The notes: generated by a model not told the origin, from the sequence alone. DNA of 64,000 nt from Saccharothrix obliqua (GCF_019375475.1 NZ_JAHXGQ010000002.1:744001-808000), one strand, 5' to 3'. Shown: positions 50,786 through 59,748, counted from the first letter of the stretch. Made by a program: numbers and translations.

Positions 50786-53215
50786 ATGGCACGGCGCAAT
50801 CCCGCTGCCCGGTTCCTGGGCAACCTCGATCCTGCACATCTCGGTGATCCGTCAACCGAGATCGGCCTGTTCCGTGTCTGTAGGACCGTCGCCGATGCTC
50901 GCGGGGTACTTCACGGTGAGGTGGTCGCTGAGGTCGATGAGATGCTCAAGCTCGTCGAGGATGCCGACGCGTTCGACGTCGTCGAGCTGATGCGCATGCG
51001 GGAGTTCCCGCCGGTCCCGGACCCGAACCTCCAATGGGACGGGGCAGCGCTCAACGTTGAGATCGTCGCTGCGATGCTGCTCGGCCGCGGGGCCCGCAAG
51101 CCCACAGACACGCCCAGGATGGATACCCGGCCGCACGAAGCCATCAGCGATCTCCATAGCCGGGCCCAACGCCTCGGGCGGCTGTCCATCTACCGGCAGC
51201 AGTTCGAGGCGCACATCAGCGACGATCCGCTCGCGCCGCTGGCCGCGGAGTACCAGGGCGCGGTTCTCCACATTCGCAACCTCCAGTACGACACCATCCG
51301 CGAGGCCCACGAGAGACAGCTGTTCGACAACGCTATCGTCGCCCCACTCATGGCCGAGCACCTCGGTTACACCTACCCCGACGTAATCGCGGTTCGCAAC
51401 TCCATGGGCCAGCTCGGTAGCTCCAGGATGACCAGACTGCGTGACGACACCGGCGCGATCGTGATGCAGCACCACGGGACGCCACCAGACCAGATCCCCG
51501 ACGGGGTGAAGCAAGAGTTCATGGCAGCGATGGTCTCTTTCATGTTCCTGCCCGCAGACCGAGCCATCATCACCGCCGAGGACATCGCCGCTGACACTGG
51601 CGCCGACGTGGAGGTGGTCCGGGCAGTCCTGGAGTCCTACGCCCAGACGTTCGACAACAGCATCCTGCCCGCCCGCCGGGTCTACGACCTCCTCACGAGT
51701 GGCAACCCGTTTCAGATCACGCCTCTGGTTTCGGACGGTGCCGGCAACTACGTGGAGACTGCGACCGGTGTGGGACTCGACTCGCTCCGACGGATTGTGG
51801 AGACTGCTCTGGCCGGTACGAAGCAGTTCCACCGCTACGACCAGAAAGTCCGTCAGGTCGTCAGCGAACGACTTGCAACCTCCTCGCTCGAAAGGGTACT
51901 GCGGACCCCGGCGAGGCTCACTGGGTTCACGTACTACGCACCCAACGACAACGAAACCCACACCCTCCTCAGTCGCGATTGTGCAAGCCTGAAGTCCGTC
52001 GGGAAGCCGGTCGAAGGAGATGGCCTGTTCGTCGTTGGCGACGTCGCCATTTGTGTCGAAGTCAAAGGCAAGTCGATGGCGTCAGCCGCACGTCGAGGCG
52101 ACGTCAGGCGACTCTGGAGCGACCTCAAGGCCACCATCGGCGACGGCTGCAAGCAAGCCGCACGCCTCCAAGCACTCATTGAGACCAATGCTGGCCTCTG
52201 GCTCGAAGACGGCTCCTGGCTCGACTTGTCCGAAATTCGCGAAGTCCGTTCTGTCGTCGCACTCCTCGACGACATTGGCCCTCTCGGCACCAGCCTCGGC
52301 GACCATCGCAAAACCGGACTACTTCCCGCCGAACGCACACCCTGGGTCACGTCCCTGCACGACCTCGAAACCATCGCTCAGGTCTGCGACCGCCCCTCCG
52401 AGTTCCTCCTGTACCTACGCCGCCGCACTGACTCCGATATCGCCACCTACTACAAGGCATCCGACGAACTAGACCTCTTCATGCTCTTCATGAACGCCGA
52501 CCTCTACGTCGAACCCGATCCCGACAAACTCCGCGAGGAACACCCGACGAGCGGCCGGGTCGCAAACCGTGATCGGAAAGAGCGCGTCCGAAGCGCTATC
52601 CCCACAAGAGTCGGTGAACAGTGCCTCCGCCTCAACGCCTGGATGGCCCGCGATCAAACTTACGACTCCGCCGACGACGTTCACCTCTTGAAACCGACCT
52701 ATAGCGCCCTGCCGCGCGTCCTCCAGCTCATCGACGTAGTCGACGCTCACAGCAATGGCATGATTCGCTTCGGCGCTGACCTCCTCGCCCTATCCGGCAG
52801 CGGCCAGCAACGTCTTCTTAATACCATCGACAAGTGTATCCGCCGCGCCCGCAACGACGGCCGACTACACGACGGCATGTTCTCCTTGGCAGGAACCTGG
52901 GGCCATCCAACTGTGTTCATCGGCTCCCGCCCACGTGGAATCTCTCTGGAACCAGCCCGACAGCGCCTCCAAGCGTACATACACGTCAAGCGCCACCAGA
53001 TGAAGTCGGACCGGTCATACGGCCTGCTTTTCAACGAAGCCGGCAACCTCGAGCTCGTCGTTTACAACAACCATCCGGTTGGCGAAGACGCCGAACTCGA
53101 TGCACTCGTCGAAGATCTTGGCTTGAGGACCATGGCCTATACCTCGTCACCAGATTCGTGGTCTACGCGGCGCACCACACGCCGCCGACGGAGCAAGAAA
53201 AAGCGCCGGAAGTAG
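50786..53215 (+). CDS. large protein with PD-(D/E)xK-like motif, possible defence nuclease
   Basis: 809 residues. ATG 50786 preceded by AAGGGGGTGAGGG. In the middle (about residues 410-435) GDGLFVVGDVAICVEVKGKS has the D-x(n)-ExK pattern of restriction-endonuclease-fold enzymes, followed by KSMASAARRGDVRRLWSDLK. No helicase, ATPase or methylase is seen in the gene. Flanks are helical (EAISDLHSRAQRLGRLSIYR). It ends in a very basic tail (RRTTRRRRSKKKRRK), a likely nucleic-acid contact. Stand-alone; family not recognised. Codon use in the last third is less GC-biased than most neighbours. Confidence 0.7.
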   Translation: MARRNPAARFLGNLDPAHLGDPSTEIGLFRVCRTVADARGVLHGEVVAEVDEMLKLVEDADAFDVVELMRMREFPPVPDPNLQWDGAALNVEIVAAMLLGRGARKPTDTPRMDTRPHEAISDLHSRAQRLGRLSIYRQQFEAHISDDPLAPLAAEYQGAVLHIRNLQYDTIREAHERQLFDNAIVAPLMAEHLGYTYPDVIAVRNSMGQLGSSRMTRLRDDTGAIVMQHHGTPPDQIPDGVKQEFMAAMVSFMFLPADRAIITAEDIAADTGADVEVVRAVLESYAQTFDNSILPARRVYDLLTSGNPFQITPLVSDGAGNYVETATGVGLDSLRRIVETALAGTKQFHRYDQKVRQVVSERLATSSLERVLRTPARLTGFTYYAPNDNETHTLLSRDCASLKSVGKPVEGDGLFVVGDVAICVEVKGKSMASAARRGDVRRLWSDLKATIGDGCKQAARLQALIETNAGLWLEDGSWLDLSEIREVRSVVALLDDIGPLGTSLGDHRKTGLLPAERTPWVTSLHDLETIAQVCDRPSEFLLYLRRRTDSDIATYYKASDELDLFMLFMNADLYVEPDPDKLREEHPTSGRVANRDRKERVRSAIPTRVGEQCLRLNAWMARDQTYDSADDVHLLKPTYSALPRVLQLIDVVDAHSNGMIRFGADLLALSGSGQQRLLNTIDKCIRRARNDGRLHDGMFSLAGTWGHPTVFIGSRPRGISLEPARQRLQAYIHVKRHQMKSDRSYGLLFNEAGNLELVVYNNHPVGEDAELDALVEDLGLRTMAYTSSPDSWSTRRTTRRRRSKKKRRK

Positions 53216-53428
53216 TTCCGAAACCGAGAATTCTGAATAGCGTCCTGGTTCTCATAGGCGCATCCACCCGACGGGGCTGGACGTGGAGAACGCGACCGCT
53301 CATCGGCAATAGCGGGTGTTCGCGGCACGGTGAACTAGACCACCAGTGATGGCCTGGTCCGTCATGCGGCCCCGGGACTTCCCACGGCACGCCGGTCTGC
53401 GACACGTCACAGCGCGAATCGCGCCGCA

Positions 53429-53496
53429 ACTACCAGACTGCCGGTACGAATCCGCTGGTCAGCCCTGTTCCCATCCTTTGGTGCTCCTGCCGGGGA
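53429..53496. repeat. dispersed ~68-bp repeat, copy B
   Basis: Second copy of the element at 40435-40502, about 80 % identical by eye in the same strand orientation (ACTACCAGACTGCCGGTACG, CCATCCTTTGGTGCTCC). It lies about 80 bases beyond the 3' end of the minus-strand gene at 53574. Rest of the 53216-53573 interval: nothing recognised. Confidence 0.6.
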
Positions 53497-53573
53497 CACG
53501 AACGCACACTTCGTGCCTCGGTCGTCTCAACGGAGGCTGACGCCGGTCGTGGCCCCACACCGCCGAGCGGGCT

Positions 53574-54512
53574 TCAGCGGCGGAAGGGTCGCCTGGGGTC
53601 GCGCGGTTGCGCGTGGTCGAAGGTGGTGAACCAGGCGTTGGGGCGGTAGTCGCCTATGTCGAGACGGCGGTTGTGGTCGTCGTCGGGGTCCTCGATGCCG
53701 TCGCGGCCGGGATCGAACAGTTCGAGGATGTCGTGGTCGGTGAACAGCACGTCGGACAGCAGTGCCCAGTCCAGGTCGTCGCCGCGTTCGGGCAGCCCGG
53801 CGAAGCGCGTGTCCAGGCCGGACCAACCGTCGTCCACCGCCGACTCCGCGTAGCGCAGAATCAGGTGCAGGGCCATCTCCTCGGCCGCGCACCGGGGTCG
53901 CGGGCACTCCCCCGCCGCCAGGTCGGCGGCCAGGTCGTCGAACGAACGGGCCGCCTGACGCCGCCACAGCGCGTCCTGACGCCAGGTGATCCGGGGGAAC
54001 TCGCCGAATACCGACCACAAGCCGCCCGCCGGGTCCACCGGGCCGTCACCGAACTCCAGCACGTCACCGTAGGCCAGATCCGCCAACATCCCCGCGGCCG
54101 ACCACAACACCGCGACCGTCCGCGGCGTCAGCATCCCCGCCGCGCACCTCTCGCAGTCCCCGCCACCACAGCCGCACTCCGGGAACAACGCGGCGAAGTC
54201 CGGCCACACCTCCCCCTGACCATCGGCCTCGACGGCCCAGTACCGCGCACCGACAACCTCCACACCCTCGCAGTCCACGATGGCGACCGGGTCGACCACG
54301 GCCTCCAACGCCGCCACCGGGTCACCACGCACACCCTCGGACCCGTCCCGACGAAACCGCACCACGGTCCCACCGGAACCGCCACCGACCACAAAGACGG
54401 ACCCAACAACCGACCGCACCGCCGACCGCTCCAGCGGCGCCTCACCGACCACCTCGACCAGCACCTCGGCGGTCACCTTGAAACGACGCCGCACCCCACC
54501 ACTGTCGACCAC
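53574..54512 (-). CDS. hypothetical protein with small Cys cluster
   Basis: 312 residues from GTG 54512. N-terminal beta-rich part ([20 protein letters not shown]), a compact Cys cluster [17 protein letters not shown] (possible zinc site) near residue 110-125, and a helical C-terminal half ([20 protein letters not shown]). Ends with basic residues. Not recognised. Very high GC. It ends near repeat copy B. Confidence 0.65.
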   Translation of the reverse strand: MVDSGGVRRRFKVTAEVLVEVVGEAPLERSAVRSVVGSVFVVGGGSGGTVVRFRRDGSEGVRGDPVAALEAVVDPVAIVDCEGVEVVGARYWAVEADGQGEVWPDFAALFPECGCGGGDCERCAAGMLTPRTVAVLWSAAGMLADLAYGDVLEFGDGPVDPAGGLWSVFGEFPRITWRQDALWRRQAARSFDDLAADLAAGECPRPRCAAEEMALHLILRYAESAVDDGWSGLDTRFAGLPERGDDLDWALLSDVLFTDHDILELFDPGRDGIEDPDDDHNRRLDIGDYRPNAWFTTFDHAQPRDPRRPFRR

Positions 54513-54754
54513 CCCACGACCCTACGACCAACACCCACCCACGGAACCCTCCGAACCAGGTCGGTTCACGTCGATCCGCGCACGTCAGACCCGGTCCAGG
54601 CAGGTTCAACAGAACCACCCATTCGGGTGGCGACCCCATTCGGTGCTGGCAAAAAATCAGGAGCGAGTCGCTCCCGATTCGCTCCTCCACCATCCTCATG
54701 AAGATCGTTTCGTTACCGCCCCGTGACCACTTCCAAGATCGACACAGGCGCACG

Positions 54755-54781
54755 AAAAAGCCCACCGACCTGGGCTTTCGC
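54755..54781 (-). terminator. Rho-independent terminator downstream of tRNA fragment
   Basis: On the minus strand AGCCCA-ggtcgg-TGGGCT is followed by TTTTCGT, a stem-loop with U-run. It lies about 30 bases after the tRNA 3' fragment on the same strand and is probably the terminator of the original tRNA gene. Confidence 0.75.
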
Positions 54782-54810
54782 TCCAGAGCCAGCGGGCTTT
54801 CTCAGACCGT

Positions 54811-54848
54811 CGGGACGACAGGATTTGAACCTGCGACCCCTTGACCCC
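54811..54848 (-). other. tRNA 3'-end fragment (probably tRNA-Pro), attachment site
   Basis: On the minus strand the sequence reads as the 3' half of a tRNA: AGGGGTCGCAGGTTCAAATC then CTGTCGTCCCG, with T-loop GGTTCAAATCC inside a paired T-stem and an acceptor strand CGTCCCG. The 5' half (D-arm, anticodon) is absent; the upstream sequence belongs to the integrase-tail repeat. Such a truncated copy is what remains at one end of an element integrated into a tRNA gene. The T-arm resembles actinobacterial tRNA-Pro. Confidence 0.7.
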
Positions 54849-54850
54849 CA

Positions 54851-54985
54851 GGACGTCCTGGTAGCCATCTAGCTGGGAAAAGACAGTCTCCACTGTCGAC
54901 TCACGCAGGCTACCGTCTCAGGTTTCGCTGTCATTTCTGGGTTTCTGGTCCACGCGTGGTCCACGAGCGCCGCGCCACTTGATCC
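54851..54985. repeat. integrase-tail-like repeat, copy 1
   Basis: About 70 % identical by eye to 56261-56392, same orientation: GGACGTCC, GTAGCCAT, CTGGGAAAA, TCTCAGGT, GGTCCACGCG-GGTCCACG and CTTGATC blocks in order. On the minus strand it reads WTTRGPETQK then stop, like the C-terminus of tyrosine integrases that abut tRNA att sites. Together with copy 2 it brackets the nuclease-like gene at 55007-56076. Confidence 0.65.
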
Positions 54986-55006
54986 GGCGGCAAGCGCACC
55001 GTTGAC

Positions 55007-56076
55007 TCAAGGCAAGTTTTTTAATCCCGTTCGAATGCCCTCCATCATCTCCGGTCCTGTGAGATTCTGAAATACATCTTCACGGTACCGGAGTGCAACA
55101 GGCAGGCGGGGGAGCAGTTTTTGCGCGGCCGCAACTTCGGTCAGGATTGCGTCATCCAGAATTTTTGGATCACCTTTAGTGATTAGCACTAGGACGGGAA
55201 TAACATCACGGTTTGCATTATTGCGCATGCCATTCAGGCTATCGGCAACGAGTGCCAATTTTGTTAAGGCGCGAGCAATTACCGGCCGGGGTGAAACTTT
55301 CGGATCTACGTACTTCACCTCGAATGCGTATGCATCATGACTCATTGCGGGCCGCACGTAGACATCGGCCTCAAGCGCCGGGCCATTCGTGCGACCAATC
55401 CGAACGCCAGCAAAGATCTCGTCGGATTTGAAAATTGTTGAGAGCTTGCGGGTCAACTCTATTTCGAAGGCGAGCATCTTGTCTCGCAGTTCGCGTACCG
55501 TTACTTGCCTTCGTTCGAAGGGGGCATTTTGTGAAGCTTGCCCTGTTGACTGGTCCGCTTGGTGATTTATTTTCGGAAGTGGGTCCTCTCTAGGCTGTTC
55601 ACCAGTCGACGAAATCGAATCGTTAGTTGGTGCAACAACGGCCGAAGCCTCATGGTCGACCCCTTGTTCCTGCACCAAGTCGTTCGCTTCCGTCTCGGCT
55701 TTCTCTTCTTTTTCTTCTTGCGTCAACCGGGTAAATTCAACAGATAGCTTGTCAAGTTCAATATCATCCCTCCGGTCCTGCACTTTCTGTCTTTTGCTCC
55801 ATCCACTTAAGCCGAAAACTGTAAGCGTGAGCCCCATTAAAGTGAGACCCACAACGGCGTACGGTACGACTTTCGTTACGGTGAGAATTATTCCTTGCTT
55901 TCGTCGTATGGCCTCTTGTGCCGCCGGAGTCAACTTCGATAGTTTTTCCTGTTCAATCGACAGGTCTCCTTGAGCCTGCAGAAAAAACCGCCTAATCCGA
56001 TCGATCCAACGATGATGGCTACACCAAGAGTCGTTAGATACTTTCGAAAGTGCCCTTGGTCGGCAGGTGTAAGCAT
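55007..56076 (-). pseudogene. membrane-anchored nuclease-like protein, frameshift at T6 run
   Basis: From ATG 56076 (GGGGAGAG upstream): MLTPADQGHFRKYL, helix TTLGVAIIVGSIGLGGFF; at the T6 run (55982-55987, A on the plus strand) the frame must shift to continue LQAQGDLSIEQEKLSKLTPA, second helix (VVPYAVVGLTLMGLTLTVFG), a polar charged linker, and a C-terminal domain with ALEADVYVRP and AYAFEVKYVDPK, an E-D-ExK arrangement like PD-(D/E)xK enzymes. The GC content is clearly lower than the rest of the window, which indicates transfer. A homopolymer length change could be a sequence error or a phase switch. Flanked by the integrase-tail repeats. Confidence 0.65.
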
Positions 56077-56260
56077 CGCTCTCCCCTGTACAAGATGCGC
56101 AGCGCCTATAGATCAATCTACCTCCCAACGATCTTGGATGGCGCTCCCGGTCTCCTGATCACGCTTCGTGACATCGCTGCCGACACGAGGTGCCACGGTC
56201 CGCTTGATGGCCTGTCAGGTGAGCACAGCTGCGCGGCCGACGTCGCCTCACTTGATTCGC

Positions 56261-56392
56261 GGACGTCCATGTAGCCATACCTGGGAAAACATGGTCTCTG
56301 ACATCCACACTCAAGTGCGCCACGATCTCAGGTCTTGCTGCAATCGCTGGGTTCCGGTCCACGCGCGGTCCACGCGAGCCGTTGGACTTGAT
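56261..56392. repeat. integrase-tail-like repeat, copy 2
   Basis: Diverged copy of 54851-54985. On the minus strand it reads AWTARGPEPSDCSKT then stop, the same integrase-like ending as copy 1. No intact integrase gene is present between the copies or to the right within view, and no second tRNA fragment is visible beside this copy. The flanks (56077-56260 and 56393-56663) hold no supported gene. Confidence 0.6.
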
Positions 56393-56663
56393 CGAACGTC
56401 AAGTGATCAGCATGGGCGCTGCGTCTCCCGAGCAAGACACACAGCCCCATCGCAAGCTGCACACTCTTACTGCTGGCTGTAGACCAGACCCGGCCCGCCT
56501 CAGGGACGCCACTACGGCGTCCAACATCACGGACGTCTCCCCTGGCGAAGCCCTGGGTGGGCAACGCGGCAAGATGGGTAGCTGAACACCATCTCAATAA
56601 AGAGACTGTGGTGAACCGAATCAAAACGGCTTACTTACCAGGTAAAGTGCCAGGTCAAGAAGT

Positions 56664-56935
56664 GTCTTCCCCGCACACGCGGGGGTGGTCCGGGGCTCGA
56701 CACCCCGGCATGTCGTTCCCCGGCGTCTTCCCCCCACACGCGGGGGTGGTCCGATCCCGGCGCTCGGGCAGACGGGCACCACGCAGTCTTCCCCGCACAC
56801 GCGGGGGTGGTCCGCACGACCACCCCGCCGAGTCCGACGGGCAAAGGTCTTCCCCGCGCACGCGGGGGTGGTCCCGAGGCCAAGGCCCGCGGCACGCCGC
56901 CCGGCCTGTCTTCCCCGCGCACGCGGGGATGGCCT
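56664..56935 (+). CRISPR. CRISPR array 3, 5 repeats, different repeat
   Basis: Repeats start at 56664, 56725, 56786, 56847 and 56908, period exactly 61 (28-nt repeat, 33-nt spacer). The repeat starts GTCTTCC, has stem CGCGCACGCGGGG-like with the end GGGGGTGGTCC; it is the common actinobacterial type I-E form and differs from arrays 1 and 2. Repeats 1-3 carry CACACG where 4-5 have GCACGC, and repeat 5 ends ATGGCCT, so the leader is on the left, in the AT-richer sequence 56600-56663. Four spacers, no cas genes nearby. An orphan, perhaps dormant array. Confidence 0.93.
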
Positions 56936-56959
56936 TGCTCTCGCGCGGCGCGAAGCCTA

Positions 56960-57313
56960 TTAGTCAGGCAACAACCCGCCAATACCCAAGAACGCGAGCA
57001 CCGCCACCCCGATCAGCCACCACGGCGAGAACCAGCCCAGAATTACGGCTGTCAAGATCAGACCAGAGGCGAGCAGGAGCATGACCCCGAATTTTCGCAG
57101 CTGCCGTGCCTCTGTCCGGTCAGCCCTCCGAAGCTCAGGGATGCTTGCCTCAAACTCCAGCATCTCCTCAGTGAGCCGGTCAATCTCGTCCTGAAGCCTC
57201 AACCAGACCGACCCTTTATAGCTGGTTTCATCACGTAACCTCGCCTTGTCTTTGATCTTCCGCCGGAACTCCTCAAGCTCTTCTTCGTACGGATCGGTGT
57301 CTCTTACGGCCAT
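56960..57313 (-). CDS. coiled-coil membrane protein, unknown
   Basis: 117 residues. Highly charged helical N-terminal part (YEEELEEFRRKIKDKARLRD, LQDEIDRLTEEMLEFEASIP) and two C-terminal hydrophobic helices (FGVMLLLASGLILTAVIL, WWLIGVAVLAFLGIGGLL). It ends 25 bases after array 3 and lies 6 bases downstream of the XRE/Nudix-like gene, so the two form an operon. Function unknown. Confidence 0.7.
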   Translation of the reverse strand: MAVRDTDPYEEELEEFRRKIKDKARLRDETSYKGSVWLRLQDEIDRLTEEMLEFEASIPELRRADRTEARQLRKFGVMLLLASGLILTAVILGWFSPWWLIGVAVLAFLGIGGLLPD

Positions 57314-57319
57314 GTGCCC

Positions 57320-58810
57320 CTACCTCGCATCCCGGTGCAGAATCTCCCTGCGGTGCGACCACGCGAGGTGGATCGCGGCAGAGGCACCTGGGGACAACTG
57401 CCCCGACTGACATAGCCGCTCGATCGTGTTGCCTTCGAACGGCAACGCCCTGGCAGGGATGGTGCCCTCGTCGTTGCTGTCCACAGCGTCCCTGAACATC
57501 TCGTCATAGGTGGTCGGCTCGATCACCGCGACTGTGAGGATGTCGCCGGTCAGCGTGAGTGCATCCAGCGTCACGCCCAGGCAGTACACGCGGATACGGC
57601 CGTCTGTCAGCGCCTGGTCAAGCGAAGAGAACGGCTCGACACGCTCGTAGTCGATGGGCTGTCCGCTGCCGTCGTACTCGGCGTGCCCAAGAAGCTCTTC
57701 CGCGAACTCGCGCTGGATGTTGCGCCAGATTGAGAAGTCGTTCGCCACCGACTCGGGGAGCACGCTGGACGGCTGGAAGATCCCTGCGGGAAGCAGGTGG
57801 GCCATGCTGCCGCCGCCCGCGACGCGGCCTCCGTCCCGCTGATGCAGGATCATGCTGGGGCTCTCCCCCGCCCTGATGGTGAGCGTGCCGATCGCACCCA
57901 TGAGCGGGCGGCGGGTGAGGTCGAACGGGTCTCCTATCAGCTTGCGGAAGGCGAGCCGCCGCCACGACGGGCGGGTCAGGGTTACGTCGCCGTGCTGGTC
58001 GCGCGAGAGGTGGTGCATCGCCATCTCGTGCGCCAACGCCTCGTTCGTGTCCATGGAGTCGAAGAAGCCCATGACACCGAACTGGAACTGGATGACCGGC
58101 AGCGTCCAGTCCATGCCGACCAGGCGGAAGCACAGGCGGTTCTCGAACAGCCGCGGGGACGCCAGGTCGCGGATGGCGTGGCTGTAGCGCCGGTAGCGAT
58201 GTTCGGCCGACGCCAGCGGGCGGACCTGGGCACTCTCGGCTTCGGAGCCATTGACGGCCGGCGAGTCCGAGTGGGTGTCGAGGTCCAGTACGACTTTGCC
58301 GAGCGGTACGGGCTTCGGCGGAATCCACGACGGGTGTGCGATGACGCCTGTTCCTTCCAGGCCCGGCACCTGGCCGTCGGGGTAAAGCTGCTGCGCCGCG
58401 ACCGCCAGGGCACGGCGGTGCCCGCCCAGCAGTTGCCGGGCTTCCTGCCAACGCTTCTGGTCCTGCTCAACTCTTGGATCGAGGGCGCCTGGCGCGGCCA
58501 CAAGCGTCAGCAGCTCGTCGGTCGTCGTCATCGCGGGCGCGGATGCTCGTTGCGGGCGACGGAAGCCGAGTTCGTCCACCGCTCGGTCGAAGTGCTCGGC
58601 GAGCAGCCGGCGGTAGAACGGCTGCGGCCAGTCGACCTCGCCGCGTTCCCATCGCCCCACCGTCTTCTTGGTGATGTTGGGGTGCTTGCCGTGCTTGCGC
58701 GCTGCTCGGTCGTTCAGCTCGCGGGCCAGGTCCTCTTGGGAGAGGCCCGCGTCTTCCCGCAGTGCGATCAGCGCGAGGTTCGGCGTTCGGGCGTCAGGGG
58801 CCACAACCAT
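57320..58810 (-). CDS. XRE-family regulator with Nudix-like motif (second copy)
   Basis: 496 residues from ATG 58810. HTH-like N-terminus: LALIALREDAGLSQEDLARE, NITKKTVGRWERGEVDWPQP. The C-terminal ~350 residues are homologous to the gene at 40547-41932, including NDFSIWRNIQREFAEELLG (Nudix-like REFAEELLG), MNEALAHE-like region (TNEALAHEMAMHHLSR) and LIGDPFDLTRRP. Lies in the mobile region, whereas its paralogue lies in the chromosome. Could be a ligand-controlled regulator. It precedes the coiled-coil membrane gene. Confidence 0.8.
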   Translation of the reverse strand: MVVAPDARTPNLALIALREDAGLSQEDLARELNDRAARKHGKHPNITKKTVGRWERGEVDWPQPFYRRLLAEHFDRAVDELGFRRPQRASAPAMTTTDELLTLVAAPGALDPRVEQDQKRWQEARQLLGGHRRALAVAAQQLYPDGQVPGLEGTGVIAHPSWIPPKPVPLGKVVLDLDTHSDSPAVNGSEAESAQVRPLASAEHRYRRYSHAIRDLASPRLFENRLCFRLVGMDWTLPVIQFQFGVMGFFDSMDTNEALAHEMAMHHLSRDQHGDVTLTRPSWRRLAFRKLIGDPFDLTRRPLMGAIGTLTIRAGESPSMILHQRDGGRVAGGGSMAHLLPAGIFQPSSVLPESVANDFSIWRNIQREFAEELLGHAEYDGSGQPIDYERVEPFSSLDQALTDGRIRVYCLGVTLDALTLTGDILTVAVIEPTTYDEMFRDAVDSNDEGTIPARALPFEGNTIERLCQSGQLSPGASAAIHLAWSHRREILHRDAR

Positions 58811-59003
58811 GTGGTCACGCTAGGACCTTGAGCGGCCCCGAGCCCGCGATGTCCCCTCAATGTCCCCCGTCTGGCCTCAGATCGGGCGATCGCCGTGGTC
58901 GAAGGGCTCGCGACTACTTGCTGTGATCATTGCATGACCAAGAGCACAGTTTTGGCGGACCTTCGGGCCAGCGCGAACGCCCTCTCGGCTGCGATCGACA
59001 AGC

Positions 59004-59360
59004 TCATGATCGCGCGTCGCCGTCAGCTTGCCGCCGCTCGATCGCTTCGAGCCGGGCGGTGATCGAGTTGACCTGCTCCCGCAACTCCGCGAGCTGCTTC
59101 AGCACCGGGTCGTCGGCATCCGGGTCGCCAGGGTCGTGCCCTTCGAGCACCAGCCACAGGTGGTCGCGGGGCCACTTGAGCGCTTCCGACAACGCTGCCA
59201 GCGTCCGCTTGCTGCGATCCCGCGGCTGGAGGTTCTGCTGGATCTCCCGGACGGTCTGCAACGACAGGCCGGACTCCGCCTTCAACTCCGCCTGCTTCAT
59301 GTCCAGCTCCGCCATACGGGTGGTGATGGCCGTTGCGACGGCCGCCCAATCCTTGGCCAC
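59004..59360 (-). CDS. XRE-like regulator of the integrative element
   Basis: 118 residues from GTG 59360 (AGGAGGG upstream). HTH: MAELDMKQAELKAESGLSLQ, TVREIQQNLQPRDRSKRTLA, ALSEALKWPRDHLWLVLEG; C-terminal coiled coil (LKQLAELREQVNSITARLEA). Divergent from the excisionase operon, with the operator-like repeats between. Likely the immunity or control repressor of the element. Confidence 0.8.
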   Translation of the reverse strand: MAKDWAAVATAITTRMAELDMKQAELKAESGLSLQTVREIQQNLQPRDRSKRTLAALSEALKWPRDHLWLVLEGHDPGDPDADDPVLKQLAELREQVNSITARLEAIERRQADGDARS

Positions 59361-59380
59361 AGACCCTCCTGAGCTGCTGG

Positions 59381-59466
59381 TTTCAGCACGAACATTAGCG
59401 CTTGCCGATCGCTCGCCTCCTCCACCGGCTCAGCCGCGTGTTGACACTGCTAGTTTCAGCACTAAT
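59381..59466 (+). promoter_or_regulatory. divergent control region: repeated operator and promoter
   Basis: Two copies of TTTCAGCAC(G/T)AA at 59381-59392 and 59454-59465, both followed by further GCAC/TAGC elements. Between and over the second copy lies a strong promoter toward the operon: TTGACA at 59441-59446, 16-base spacer, TAATGT at 59463-59468. Placement over the promoter fits repression by the divergent XRE-like regulator. Confidence 0.7.
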
Positions 59467-59520
59467 GTCAGCACTAGCACTAGTTGCTTGTCTCTCAGGA
59501 GTCGCAGACAGGAGCACTAC

Positions 59521-59748
59521 GTGGAGACGAACACGCCCCGGATGTTCCGGGTGAAGGCGGTGGCCGAGCTGCTGGACGTCTCGGCCGCGACGATCTACCG
59601 GGCGATCGAGTCCGGCGCCCTGCGGGCGCTCAAGGTCGGTACCGGGAAGGGCGCGCTGCGCATCCCGGAGGACGCGATCGCGGAGTACGTGAAGGCGTGC
59701 CAGGAGGCCGCGTTGGCGTCGACGCCGCAGCTGCCGGTGGTGGCGTGA
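59521..59748 (+). CDS. excisionase-type (MerR-like HTH) protein
   Basis: 75 residues from GTG 59521, AGGAG upstream. RVKAVAELLDVSAATIYRAI, ESGALRALKVGTGKGALRIP is the winged HTH of excisionase/helix-turn-helix domain proteins of actinobacterial elements. First gene of the plus-strand operon, directly downstream of the promoter at 59441. It probably bends att DNA for excision. Shares a TGATG with the WhiB gene. Confidence 0.8.
   Translation: METNTPRMFRVKAVAELLDVSAATIYRAIESGALRALKVGTGKGALRIPEDAIAEYVKACQEAALASTPQLPVVA

Noticed and set aside
54811..54900. Complete tRNA gene
   Set aside because: D-arm and anticodon arm are missing; only the T-arm and acceptor 3' strand are present.
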